In this document: positions 12,010 through 22,716 of the stretch, piece by piece
Position numbering within the stretch: the first letter of the stretch is position 1
Layout: every line of letters begins with the position of its first letter
DNA from: Porpolomopsis calyptriformis
Lineage: Eukaryota; Basidiomycota; Agaricomycetes; Agaricales; Hygrophoraceae
Length of the DNA stretch: 64,000 bases
Reading direction: 5' to 3'
Assembly: GCA_951640195.1 (NCBI GenBank)
Contig: OX621174.1
Coordinates: 744,001-808,000, forward strand
The notes under the pieces: model-generated
What the model saw: the letters and a program-made list of their open reading frames with translations, nothing else
Databases searched by the model: none
What the model was told of the DNA's origin: nothing
Made by a program: the position numbers and the translations under genes

Positions 12010-12248
12010 ATGCAACAAATGTCACTCAGTGAGTTCGTCACTGAAAGAAAGTAAGATTAAAAACTGTGGTAACTGAATTTAAATGACTGCCAAAAAAGTA
12101 TATTCTTTTCAGTGAGTGAGCAACTGAGTCACTACTATTCAGTGACTCGCTGAATACTCGTGAGTGCTGGATACAATGCCTTTGTCACTGCTTTTCAGTA
12201 CAACAGTGACAAAATCACTACTTAGTAGTGATTTTACTACCCATAGTG
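12010..12248. repeat. Right subterminal repeats and terminus of the CACTA element
   Basis: Dense CAGTGA/TCACTG motifs, many as short palindromes such as CACTACTTAGTAGTG, ending in the inverted repeat TACTACCCATAGTG. Confidence 0.75.
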
Positions 12249-12603
12249 CATATCTACAAGTAAATATATCTGTGAAAACAAAGATCCCTTTATATGCTAT
12301 ATAGTAAAGGGATAAGACTTCTGAATGAAGCCACCAGTGAAAGGGACTATGGAAACGATGAGGAACTACACAATGGACGTCTGGCTATCAGATGCATCCT
12401 TTGATATGAGCTGCGATCGCGAATCGAAGGATCGGAGAATTTGAAGAAATTCGCAGAAATCCAAAGCATTCGGAGATAAATCGCTGGACAGGAAGCCGAA
12501 TCGCGTAGTCGGGGACATCATAGTAGTGTAGTAGACATCTGGGGGATCACGTCGATATATAAAACATGTCCTCCAGACCTCAGGGGACCAAGGGGTCATA
12601 TCA
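12249..12603 (-). repeat. Right part of the split LTR plus CATA duplication
   Basis: 12249-12252 is the duplicated CATA; 12253-12603 matches 2491-2841. A TATA-like stretch (minus-strand TTTTATATATCG near 12555-12566) could be the LTR promoter core. Confidence 0.85.
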
Positions 12604-12785
12604 CCGCCTTTTGGAATACACTTGAACACATGTTGCGACCTGCGTAGGTGTCTCAATCTCACCACTTGCAGGTAAGAAACAGGGCTGAACCAGTGCCCAG
12701 GCTTCTTGCGATCTCTTAAGCTGGCCCCGTAGTTCTCCCATGATGTAGTCCTTGGAAACATCAGGAAGACCCCAGCCTCCCTGTT
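12604..12785 (-). pseudogene. Middle fragment of the transposon-split gene
   Basis: On the minus strand this short piece encodes GGWGLPDVSKDYIMGEL and, further on, ETPTQVATCVQVYSKRR. I recall the pattern from the same mushroom family as the 1707-2268 fragment (a Leu-Pro-x-x-S-x-x-Y motif, then a run of basic residues). It is bounded by the gypsy element's TSD (12781-12785) on one side and the gag-only LTR element on the other. Confidence 0.6.
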
Positions 12786-13245
12786 TGTTACGACTTCCTT
12801 GTTTTTCGACCACTTGTCCCCTGTCTGTGACTCCTGTGACCTGTCACACTCGATTCATCGACCACCGTGACCGTGATGTGACATGTGACATTACTGATTG
12901 AACCTCCACCCACCTTCCTTTCGTTTTCTCTTTCTCGATTATCTTATCTTATCTCCCCATCTAATCTTATCTTATCACTAATCCTCATAGATTGGAGATG
13001 TTTACGCTATTGGTCAAAGAAGACATGCTCCGCAGTAGCTGCACAAGGCTGCGTATTAGTCAGCCATTCCATGGAACGTCCTCATAATGATCACAATCAC
13101 ATTCTAGACTCAGATAGATATAAGTAGAGTATGATACGCTTATATCTCCCTTAGTCTTGAATTTCAACATTGTTTCCTCTATCTTATGCGATAGACTCCT
13201 TGTTGTCCCTGGAAGCTACCTGAGACACCACCGCCAACGTAACAG
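12786..13245 (+). repeat. 5' LTR of the decayed gypsy element
   Basis: Contains a TATA box at 13119-13123 and a likely transcription start near 13153. Every difference I could find from the 3' LTR lies at a CpG-derived dinucleotide. Confidence 0.92.
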
Positions 13246-13258
13246 AAATTCAAGACTC
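13246..13258 (+). promoter_or_regulatory. Self-complementary primer-binding site
   Basis: GAAATTCAAGACT immediately follows the 5' LTR and is the exact reverse complement of AGTCTTGAATTTC at 13153-13165, 30 bases after the TATA box. This is the geometry of Tf1-type self-priming, where the mRNA 5' end folds back to prime reverse transcription. Confidence 0.8.
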
Positions 13259-13301
13259 CTCTCTCACCTAGCTTCTCTTCGCAAGAGTCCCTGGACAAGA
13301 T

Positions 13302-14045
13302 TTGTCTGATCAGTCTGTTGTATTACAACTGGCTAGATCGCCTCTCCAGAATCCACCAGGCTCCCCCCCCGATGGACCCATCCTCTTTTGTTTCGAGAAC
13401 CACAGTGACCAACCGCACGGTATCGAATTCGACCACACCATTGAGCAACACGCTCGCGAAGAAGTTGAGCATTTCGCTCAAGGACGATTGAGTATCACAG
13501 ACTATTTCGTAAAATTGGAACTCTTGTTCCGTCAGGCTGGTCTTGCTGGCCAGAATAAAGAATGTATCCGCATCATCAAGAAGAATGTCCGCCAGGACAT
13601 AATTCAGCAAATGTATGTGAACCCGCCACTCCCCACCAAGTACGACAAGTACCACGAGAAGGTAAAGGCCATCGGACAGCTCATGGAACATTTCCGTGAA
13701 CAAGAACACTATCAACATCCGAATGCCCCCCTTCCTCGTCCGTCTTTCAGGCCATCCGTGCCTCGCTTCCAACCCCCACCCCAGCAAGACCATCAGGTGC
13801 CATCTGGCATCATTCACGGCGGTCAAGGGTTGCCCATGGACCTCAGTAAGACGCGTCAAGTTAACAAGTGCTACAACTGTGGCCAGGTCGGACATTTCCG
13901 TCGGGATTGTCCTCAGGAGCTCAAGAAGGTCAACCTTCGTGCCCTCCAGCATGAACTGACGCACGACGAGCTCTCAGAGTTGATGAACTTCCTTTCCGAA
14001 GAGGAACACGCTCCAGAGGAACCTACCCCCGACTCGGTTGAATAG
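13302..14045 (+). pseudogene. gag: Shortened Gag with zinc knuckle
   Basis: The frame is open from 13272 but has no clear ATG. It keeps the C-terminal half of gag: FAQGRLSITDYFVKLELLFRQ, then a CCHC knuckle (CYNCGQVGHFRRDC) near residue 190. The usual upstream core of this family (the YDG...F-type capsid region) is missing, so an internal deletion is likely. Ends in TAG at 14043-14045; pol follows in the -1 frame. Confidence 0.75.
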
Positions 14046-14059
14046 GATTTTGGCGATGG

Positions 14060-17000
14060 TTGTTAGAGATGCGCTCCCTCTATTCAACAGAAAGCTGTTT
14101 GCTTTGGCATTGCGAACAGACAGTACCGGACTTTTCTCCTTCTCCCCTTTTTTCTCTCTACAACACCTCAACGGCATGTACACTACCATATACCACCAAG
14201 CCCATTAATAAAACTAGTCCCCCACTGCCCATGCTGAAAGTAGATGTTGAGCGCCCTGAATCCCTTCAAACTCCTACTCCCGAACCATTGTCTCTCCCTT
14301 CTGTTGATCCAATCGACATCAACTCTCTTTCTTCCCCTCTAGAAATCATTAACGCCATTAAGGAACAAGCTAATTTTGCAATTCCCATTCTCTCCAAATG
14401 GTCTCACCCTGCCTGATCGCGAGAGATGACTCAGGATACAATTGACCAAATCAATTCCCTCACAACAGAGAATGCCATCCGAGCCCTGAATGAACTCAAG
14501 GAACCCCATGTATTCATTCATGGCTCTGGAGGAAATCAGCTAACTCTCAAAACTGTCATTACTACCTTGGATAATCGTGCCAAACACCTCGCTACTGCTC
14601 TTGTCAATAGTGGTTGCGAAGGTTCATGTATTGATATTAAGTACGTCCGCGAACACGATCTACACACTACCAAACTCACTTGACCCATCCCTGTACACAA
14701 CGCAGATGGACAACCCAATTCTAAAGGGCCCATCTCAGAGATGGTTGCGCTGGAGCTTAGGATCGGTTCCCACATTGAACGGATAAACTTCGGCATCACG
14801 AACCTCAGCAAGTCTCAAGTTTTCCTTGGACATGATTGGCTGAAACTCCACAACCCCTCCATTGATTGGAAGGCAAATTCTCTTGTTCTCAACCGATGCT
14901 CTCCTGATTGTCGTCCCTCTCCTTTCCCCAATTCCATCAACACCAACAACCTCAATCTCGAGGATGGCGACCATCTACTCATGGTCGACCTCAACCCTGC
15001 AATCCAAATTCGATTGGTTGGTATGAAATCACAGGATCTCACAATCAAGGCCTGGGAAGAAGACTAGAAAAAAAACTGTACATGGAAAGAGATTGTACCC
15101 GAATACCTCCACGAATTCCAAGACGTCTTCACCAAGGAAGACTTTGATGAACTCCCCCCAAGTTGTCCCTGGGATCACGCGATTGAGCTCCTCCCCAGAA
15201 CCAAAGAAAAGCTTGACTGTAAGGTTTATCCCCTCTCTGTGGATGAACGCGCCCAACTGGATGAGTTCTTGGAAGAAAACCTTTGTACTGGACAGATTCG
15301 CAAATCCATCTCTCCCATTGCCTCTCCCTTTTTCTTCATTAAAAAGAAGGATGGTCAACTATGCCCTATCCAGGACTACTGGAAGCTCAATGACATGACC
15401 ATCAAAAACTGATACCCCCTTCCTCTGATCAATGAACTGATCGATACCCTACAAAATGCCCACTATTTCACCAAGCTGGACGTTCGCTGGGGATATAACA
15501 ATGTCCAGATCAAGGAAGGAGACGAACATAAGGCTGCATTCAGAACCAACCACGGCCTATTTGAACCACTGGTCATATTTTTCGGTCTCACAAACTCGCC
15601 AGCTACCTTTCAGAACATGATGAACGACATTTTCCACATCCAAATTGTTGAAGGACATGTCTTAGTATACATCGATGATATCCTCATCTTCGACAAGGAC
15701 CTTGAAATGCACCACCAACATGTTTACGAAGTTATGACCACACTTCGCGAACATAAACTCTACCTCAAGCCAGAGAAATGCGATTTCGACCAACACCAAG
15801 TGGAATATCTTGGAGTAATTGTGTCTGAAGGCCATGTCAAAATGGACCCCGTCAAGGTTCAAGGAATCACCAACTGGCCAACCCCGGAATGCAAGCGCGA
15901 TGTTCAGGCCTTTCTTGGATTTTGCAATTTCTACCATCGATTTATTCATCACTTCACCGGAATTGCCTGCCCCCTTAATGTGCTAATAGGAAACGCTCCT
16001 TTCGACTGGACTCCTGAATGCCAGGACGCTTTCAATGCCCTGAAAACGATCATTACCACCTCTCCTGTCTTATCTATTGCTAACCATGATGACTTGCTCT
16101 GTGTGGAAACCAATGCTTCCGATTATGCTTTGGGTGCTGTGCTATCACAAAAACAAAATAATATCTGGAAGCCCATCGCCTATATCTCCAAATCGTTTAC
16201 ACCCACGGAACAAAATTACCAGATCTACAACCACGAATTGCTCGCAATCATGACTGCACTCCAAGAGTTCAGAAAATGGCTCCTGTCTGCTAGACAAGTC
16301 TTTGAGGTTTGGATGGATCACGCCAACCTCCAGTACTTCAAGCTACCACAGAAGTTGAACAGACGCCAGGCCAGATGGCTCACGGAGCTGCAGGATTATC
16401 ACTTCTCCCTCCACCACATCGCCGGTAAGGCCAACTCCAAGGCCGATATCCTGTCGAGACAACCAGGTTTTGAGAGGGGGGTGAACGACAATGACGACAC
16501 TATTTTACTTCCGTCTAATCTTTTTCCTGCCTCGGATCACCCTACTGTAGACCTCCGTCAGGTTCAACATGAGATTGAACCCATTAATTTTCGCTCACGA
16601 ATCCGGAATTCGTATTGTAACAAAGAAACACAAGCCACACTCCTTCAAGAAAAACGCGAAAACAATTGGAAGACTCAGGATGACGGCATCAAGACCTTTT
16701 TGGACCGAATCTACGTCCCAAGGGATCTCTCTCTCCACAGCGACATCATCGCCCAGTACCACGACAACCCTCTCTCCGGACACTATGGCTCTTTCAAGAC
16801 CACTGAAGCTGTGTGTCGCAACTACTGGTGGCCCACTGTCAAGAGAGATGTCAACACTTATGTCTGTGGTTGCGAAACGTGTCAATGCACCAAGGCCTCT
16901 CGGTTGCCCACGAAGACTCCTCTACACCCCTTTGATCCCTCCACCCAACCATGGGATACGATCACGGTTGATCTCATTGGCCCCATACCTGAATGTCAGG

Positions 17001-18241
17001 GCTACAACGCAATTCTCACCATTGTTGATCATTTCTCCAAGGTAGTTAAGTTCGAGGCTACCCATATCGAACTGAACTCTGAGGGATTCGCCAAGATCAT
17101 CCGGGATTGAGTTATCCGAGACCATGGCATCCCCTGACGCATCATTCACGATCGCGATCCGCGATTCGTTTCCAAATTCATGACCGACCTCTTTCACCTT
17201 CTGGGCACTTCCCAGAATGTCTCTACCACTTACCATCCCCAAACCGATGGCCAGTCCGAACGAATGAATCAGATGCTTGAGTAGTACCTCCACGTCTTCA
17301 TCAACCATTATCAAGACAATTGGAAGGAATGGCTCGCACTGGCAGAGTTTTCGTACAATAACTCTGTCCATGCAGCCACACAACAAACTCCTTTTTACGT
17401 CAATTACGGCCAAGACCCCTGGACGGGAAGTGATACCACAGAGGAAGTCTGAAACGAATCTGCGACCCAATTCGCTGGTTGGATGAAGAAGATTCATCAA
17501 GAAGCTGAAGCCACCCTGAAGGAAGCAAACGAGAAAATGAAGACTGCTCATGACAAACATGTTCGAACTACACAAGAGTACTTGCCAGGAGACAAGGTAT
17601 GGTTGGCTGCCACCAACATCAAAACCAAATGACCCATGAAGAAGCTGGACAATAAACGCTTCAGACCTTTCAAGGTCATCGAAAAGGTTGGTCGCTCCGC
17701 CTATAAGCTCAAACTCCCTCGTGAATGGTTAGGACTATATCCGGTCTTCGACAAGTCATATCTCTCTCCTTATCGTCCCCCTTCCTTTCCAAATCAAAAG
17801 AGACCTCCCCCTCCTCCCCCACTCCAACTAGAGGACGACGTTGAGTATGTTGTTGATGAAATTCTGGATTCCCGATTACGACAAGGAAAACTCCAGTACC
17901 TCGTGCACTGGGAAGGTTACACCAGTGAGGAAAATACCTGGGAACCTGAGACCAACGTCAAGAACTCTCAGGAATTGGTCGATGAGTTCCACGCTCTCCA
18001 TCCCGAACGACCAGCCCCAAGGCTTCAACTACATGTCATCCATATGGACGACTTCTTTGGAATTGATGAACAGCTCTATGATCCCATCACAGACTCCACG
18101 GGCAAAGACTACAGACCGCCCAAGGTCAGCGATAATATTGATGTTCTCGTTCCATTGTCCCCAACAGAAGTCGATCGGCTCTTCGACCATGACTTCAATG
18201 GTTCCACCCTTCTTCCTCCCCTCCCATCAACCACACAATGA
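14060..18241 (+). pseudogene. pol: Pol polyprotein with nine in-frame stops
   Basis: One frame throughout. Domains in order: protease near 14600-14650, with the active-site motif altered to LVNSGCEGSCID; reverse transcriptase with YIDDILIF near 15667; RNase H with ETNASDYALGAVL near 16110; integrase zinc finger (HxxxxGH...CxxC) near 16745-16890; integrase core with TVDLIGPIP and HPQTDGQSER; and a chromodomain (YVVDEILDSR...YLVHWEGY...TWEP) near 17840-17960. Stops are at 14414, 14681, 15065, 15410, 17108, 17135, 17282, 17450 and 17630, all TGA or TAG. Most sit where relatives have Arg or Gln, consistent with CGA or CAG mutated by C to T. Confidence 0.9.
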
Positions 18242-18487
18242 GTTTGGATTTACGAGTCGAGCCCAGTGAACGCGATCACAATTGTTCTACGACTAGATGA
18301 TCGAGCCCAAGAGCTCCGACTCTATCAACTCATCTCTCCCTTGTCTGCTTTGGAAATCCGTCATCGGTATCAATACCATCTCCCAACCTCTCCCTGTTAC
18401 GCGCCAAGATGGCTGCTCCGAGACTGTTCAAGACATCTCCAGCACCTGCGTTAACATTGCATGGACGCGAATTTGAAGAGAGGGTGA

Positions 18488-18946
18488 TGTTACGACTTCC
18501 TTGTTTTTCAACCACTTGTCCCCTGTCTGTGACTCCTGTGACCTGTCACACTCGATTCGTCGACCACCGTGACCATGATGTGACACGTGACATTACCGAT
18601 TGAACCTCCACCCACCTTCCTTTCATTTTCTCTTTCTCGATTATCTTATCTTATCTCCCCATCTAATCTTATCTTATTGCTAATCCTCATAGATTGGAGA
18701 TGTTTACGCTATTGGTCAAAGAAGACGTGCTCCGCAGTAGCTGCGCAAGGCTGCGTATTAGTCAGCCATTCCATGGAACGTCCTCATAACGATCACAATC
18801 ACATTCTAGACTCAGATAGATATAAGTAGAGTACAATACGCTTATATCTCCCTTAGTCTTGAATTTCAACATCGTTTCCTCTATCTTATGCAATAGACTC
18901 CTTGTTGTCCCCAGAAGCTACCTGAGACACCACCGCCGACGTAACA
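18488..18946 (+). repeat. 3' LTR of the decayed gypsy element
   Basis: One base shorter than the 5' LTR. Flanked on the right by CTGTT at 18947-18951, matching 12781-12785. Confidence 0.92.
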
Positions 18947-20779
18947 CTGTTCCTCGCGCGTAGCCTGTAGGATATCGCAAATTTTCTCGAGGATTAGGTT
19001 GTTCCATTGAGAGTTGGTGTAGCCATGGCCAAAGTAGAGCCTCAGGTCTTCGCCAGGTCCATTCCCCCCTCCGATGTTGCAAGCTTCAATATCATCTTCA
19101 TCCGCAGGCATGTAGGATGCAAAGTCATTAGCTCCTGTTGTGTGGAATATGTTCTTCCATATTTCGCGTATTGCTTGCTGCAGGCAGATCAGCCAAGTGA
19201 ACCCATCAGCAGATTAGCTGCCATTATGTACCTTCCACCAATGATCTTGTTCTGAGCTGATGAGTGCCTGCTGAGCTTTGATTGCTGTCGCCCTGGACCT
19301 TCTCGAGTTCACGCCCTTCGATCTTCTGCAGGCACCCTCAGCTGTTATCTCCCCTTGACCCAACCTTCTCAACACCTCTTCCACAATCAACTTCACCATT
19401 TCAATAGACTGGGGATCTTGTGGATCAAATCTTAGGACTTTATCTGGTATTGCAGAATCCACTGCTGGAGTCGCCGGATTCACCGTCATAGGAGGAGCTG
19501 GCTGCAGGGGCACAGTGGGGAGTGTACTACCCTGACTTTCAAACAAGCGGTCTGCAGCTTGGAGATTTCGGGCAGCTCGCACAACCGGCATAACAAACTG
19601 TGGAACTCCTTGTGGTGGGCCTTTTGGGAAACTTTCTTGTGCTACCTGGGGGACAGCTCTGGGGGAAGATGTTGCCACAGAATAGTGCTTTCGAGTCAAG
19701 TGTCAGCTATAGGAAAGTTAGAGATGAAATCCAAAACCCACTTGGTGGCGCTGCCTCATTGTCATAATTTCATTTGTTTTGTTACTCTATAGAAGTTGTT
19801 ATTTGCAGGTGACCAACACATGTGAAAACTTATTACTATTGCTTTCTCAAATTCTATACACAATGCATCCTTCTCTTGTTCCTGGTGGGTCCCGGTGTCA
19901 ACGACTGTCTATGTGCAATGCGCAATGCGCAAATCACTTACGAGCTCACCGTTGACATCTCATAGCTATTCAATGTGGGTTTCATACTCCAGCAGCTGCT
20001 CCACAAGCTGCCTCTCAGTGTCATTGTTGTGGTCGTCAGTCTGGGCCATATTCGTATTCTGTTGCAGCGTTTGCAATCGAGTTTCAAGTTCTCAATTGAA
20101 CTGTTCATGAAGTAGCACCATCTACTGCTGCCATGCTTCTCGTTCCTGCTTCATAGTGTCCTAGGCTTGCTAGAGGCGCCGTGACATTTCTTGCAGTCGA
20201 CTACTTTCTTCCTTCCACTTGTTAGCCACTAATGTTACCCTCTTTTTGTGATAGCAGGCATCTTCCACCACCTAAAAGACACGTGAATAATTCTGGTGCT
20301 TTTTAAAAAATAGCCAGCTCACTTGATCATATCGAGCACACGAAGGTCCTGCTACAGCATGCCTTTTGGATTGCAATGTACCTCTTTCTATTACATCCTG
20401 GGGTCATATCAGTTAACTGAACTATGCCATATATATGATTCATACATACTTGGTGGTCATGTTGCGTATCATCTGAGGCTGCGGCGTACTCTCCTGGCAT
20501 GGATTGCAAATGTTTACTATTATCTCTGCTGGCGCTGTTGTGCCGAGAGTCTTGTGCAGATAACAGCCAAGTATCTGACATTTGCGTGGATGAGCTTGAC
20601 TTTCCTAGGCTGGATGAAAGGATTAATGGATAGGGTGAATCAGTGGGGGATACTACCTGGGTGTCGGTGCCAGTCTCTGGTGTTGGAACACCTGAGACAA
20701 GGAAGGATATAGTTCTGGAAGATGCATGCACCTCATCTATTTGAGGTCTCCCAATTCCTGCATCATCAGATTCCTCCAT
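18947..20779 (-). pseudogene. N-terminal part of the transposon-split gene
   Basis: Read leftward from an ATG at 20777-20779 (MEESDDAGIGRPQ). A Ser/Thr-rich start is followed by a Gln/Glu-rich region near 19850-20280 with coiled-coil character (ERQLVEQLLEYETH). That region is interrupted by several stops, for example L*QA*DTM, that fit CAG/CGA to TAG/TGA. A clean 162-codon ORF follows at 19214-19699 (MTRKHYSVATSS), then exon pieces at 18952-19111 with ADEDDIEACNIGGGNGPG. The order matches an uncharacterised Agaricomycete family recalled from memory. Its remaining pieces are at 12604-12785 and 1707-2268. Introns are likely near 19150-19215 and 20400-20455. Function unknown. Confidence 0.55.
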
Positions 20780-21139
20780 TGTTCCGATGGCTTCAGTAAT
20801 CCATTGTCCTCACTCCTTTTCATTATCCCAGATGTGGCAAATCATAGATCAGCCAATCATTGCAGCATTGCAATTCATTCCTGCCTGCTATGTGCAACTC
20901 ATAGATTGGCCAATCATTACGATGCATACCATTCCACTGACTCTGCTTGGTTTGCATAGCATATTCATTGCCCAATTGGTTACGCTACTACTGTTTCTAA
21001 TTAGCATCTACGCCTGATCTGGGTTGAGCAGATCTCAATCTCCTGGGGGAGACGCTTCCTTGGGCAATTTTGTAAGCATCGAAGCAAAGGCGCAACTCTA
21101 TACACCATGATCAGTTATGCCCACCTTTCAAATGGTGAC
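20780..21139. other. No gene recognised
   Basis: 360 bases. A near-repeat of the words AATCATAGATCAGCCAATCA and ACTCATAGATTGGCCAATCA (around 20838-20915) is visible; nothing else stands out. Confidence 0.4.
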
Positions 21140-21451
21140 TTACTGTTTGGCTACATGGTTGGCCAACCGTGAATCAGATCCTCGCATATTTACAACTGAG
21201 TCCTTATTTCTGGAAGCAACCCTCATGACGACAATGCTACCTTGCATCTTGAGACTGCAATTAATGGGAAGTAATGTATACCTCTTGAAGAATATGCGAA
21301 AAGTGGTACTTGATCGATGCTTCTTGATGCAGACATACATATCGTGGATATACAATTGAACCTTCAAGTAATCTAGAACACTTTCGATGCAAGGGTAGCG
21401 GGAAGTTTGTGGATCAGACGACGAGCATTGTGTATGAACCGAAAGGTTCAT
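21140..21451 (-). pseudogene. Fragment of an uncharacterised gene cut by a solo LTR
   Basis: An open stretch of 103 codons encodes TTFRIFFKRYTLLPI and VVMRVASRNKDSVVNMRG, a pattern I recall from an uncharacterised mushroom family. The solo LTR at 21463-21821 sits just upstream. Coding-like sequence on its far side (about 21822-22015, minus) may be the missing 5' part. The 3' end near 21140 may be an exon edge. Function unknown. Confidence 0.4.
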
Positions 21452-21462
21452 TGGGGAGGCGG

Positions 21463-21821
21463 TGTCAGAGATATATTTTTTCTTTTTCCTTTGCTCGTCT
21501 ATTCCTATTTACATCAGACAGTTTACATCAATAGCCGCTTAGCCACCCAAGCTCCACTTAGTAATAGAAGGTGACCAAGCCATATCTATATTTAGTCTAC
21601 CATCACTCTCCTTATCTACATGACTCATCCATAGTCGTTACGACTCACACGTAGTCAGCATGACTCATACTTGGCTAGTATATAAAGCTAGCAGTAGATA
21701 GACTTAGGATAAGTCTGTTTCTTTCGTTAACACCCCAATCAGTAGTCTTCCAACCCTTTAAAACCCTACACCCAGAGCCTGAAGTAAAACCTTGCGATCA
21801 ACCCTAGACTGCCGTCTAACA
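21463..21821 (+). mobile_element. Solo LTR of a gypsy family related to the 30-kb element
   Basis: 359 bases start TGTCAGAGATATATTTTTTC and end GTCTAACA, with TATATAAAG near 21679. The ends resemble the LTR of the intact element at 30045 (TGTCACGG...ATAACA). Perfect GGCGG duplications flank it at 21458-21462 and 21822-21826. No internal region remains, so it is the product of LTR-LTR recombination. Confidence 0.85.
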
Positions 21822-22129
21822 GGCGGATCCAGCTTTATACAGTCAGCTATGAAGAAAGATGTCGTTTGCCTGAAACATGGTCATCAGTTCCACTAATGTC
21901 TGCAAATTATTCAAATACTCACCTAGGACGAGTGCGGGATGAATAGACGTTGATTAACCATAGCAAAGAGTCGATGTTCAGCCGGCTGCGTGTGTTGATA
22001 GGTGAGAGACGCCCTAACGATCTTTGATGCATTCTTATGTAGGAAGGAACAATAACAATATAATGTAAAGTGTCGATATTTTTCTCAATTTATGTATTTG
22101 GTGATGAAACAATAAACATTATATGTTAC

Positions 22130-22716
22130 AATCGGGCATGCGAACCTGATGGCGATGTGTCCTGGAGCTAATCTGATTAGTAGTGGTATTCTTGGCTGTA
22201 GACCCCTTTAATGCAGCAGAGCTGTACTTCAGCTGGGTGATGAGCATGAGGTCAAGAGGCTAGAGGCTGTCGTACTCATCCAGGACAGGGAATTCAGCTA
22301 CCATCTAAAGGAAGAGGTCAGCATGAAGTCTGAGGGTATGTAATATTCTTACCTGTTCCCTGACCTGGTCAAGCTGACCTTTATCTTGGTCAGTGAAACA
22401 CTCTGATTTATTCAGGTGTTGAGAAATATAAAACTGAAGGCAATTCTGAACAACATGTTAGGGATGGATTGGAACAGTGGATGTAAAATAGAAAGCCAAC
22501 CTTAATATCTTCTACAAAGGCTACCTCCCAATTCAGGAGTTCATGCAATGGCTTCTGTCCCACTCCCTTTGGCCTAGGTATCTTGATTGTTGCAGGGGTC
22601 GGTCGTGAGGATGCAAAAGTGAGATAGCGAGAATTGTCCAACAGTGGGAGATCAGGACACTCGCTCTCAGCCCCATCAGAGGTCTCTTCATCTTCAGATG
22701 GTCCAGGTGAGCTCAA
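22130..22716 (-). CDS. Transposon accessory-type protein, fragment
   Basis: Starts MSSPGPSEDEETSDGAESE at 22716 and has an acidic N terminus. A block PRPKGVGQKPLHELLNWEV is followed after a likely intron (GTTGGC to TTCAG, about 22444-22500) by a segment with HLNKSECFTDQDKGQLDQV, then EFPVLDEYDS. The order resembles the accessory gene of the CACTA element at 5.9-8.7 kb: a KPKG block, then a helix-rich block, then a PxLxxY block. It lies divergent from the WD40 gene and, further on, from the second transposase. Probable remnant; exon limits are approximate. Confidence 0.4.

Larger units (their letters stand above)
5327..12248 (+). mobile_element. CACTA (CMC/EnSpm-type) DNA transposon, 6.9 kb
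   Basis: The left end reads CACTACAGGTAGTA and the right end, reverse-complemented, reads CACTATGGGTAGTA, a matching terminal inverted repeat. The flanks carry CATA on both sides (5323-5326 and 12249-12252). Removing the element and one CATA restores the intact site seen in the other LTR at 2481-2500. The ends hold many CAGTGA/TCACTG motifs, the subterminal repeats expected for this superfamily. Two divergent genes lie inside: an accessory gene on the minus strand and a tnp2-like transposase on the plus strand. The transposase has four nonsense codons, so this copy is dead. Confidence 0.92.
2269..12603 (-). mobile_element. Gag-only LTR retrotransposon, interrupted by a CACTA element
   Basis: Two 573-base direct repeats bound the element: 2269-2841, and 5105-5326 plus 12253-12603 once the inserted CACTA element is removed. 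Read on the minus strand, each LTR starts TG and ends CA. A purine tract (AGAGGAGA) abuts the LTR at 2842-2849, as expected for the 3' side, so the element points left. Next to the other LTR the minus strand reads TTCTGGAGCCC; the TGG two bases in could begin a tRNA primer-binding site. Only a gag-like gene lies between the LTRs. Flanks CCAC and CCGC could be a 4-base target duplication with one CpG change, but this is weak. Non-autonomous; pol would have to come from elsewhere. Confidence 0.75.
12786..18946 (+). mobile_element. Chromodomain Ty3/gypsy retrotransposon, complete but decayed
   Basis: LTRs of 460 and 459 bases at 12786-13245 and 18488-18946 begin TGTTACG and end GTAACA. A perfect CTGTT duplication flanks the element (12781-12785 and 18947-18951). 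Gag, protease, reverse transcriptase, RNase H, integrase and a C-terminal chromodomain are present in that order. Gag is shortened and pol carries nine in-frame stops but no frameshift. A purine-rich tract (GAAGAGAGGGTGA) abuts the 3' LTR. The primer-binding site is self-complementary to the LTR, placing it with Tf1/sushi-type elements. It inserted into the minus-strand gene split here. Confidence 0.95.

Noticed and set aside
12786..18946. Classical Neurospora-type RIP as the cause of decay
   Set aside because: RIP favours CpA; here the changes are at CpG on both strands, which fits deamination of methylated CpG better.
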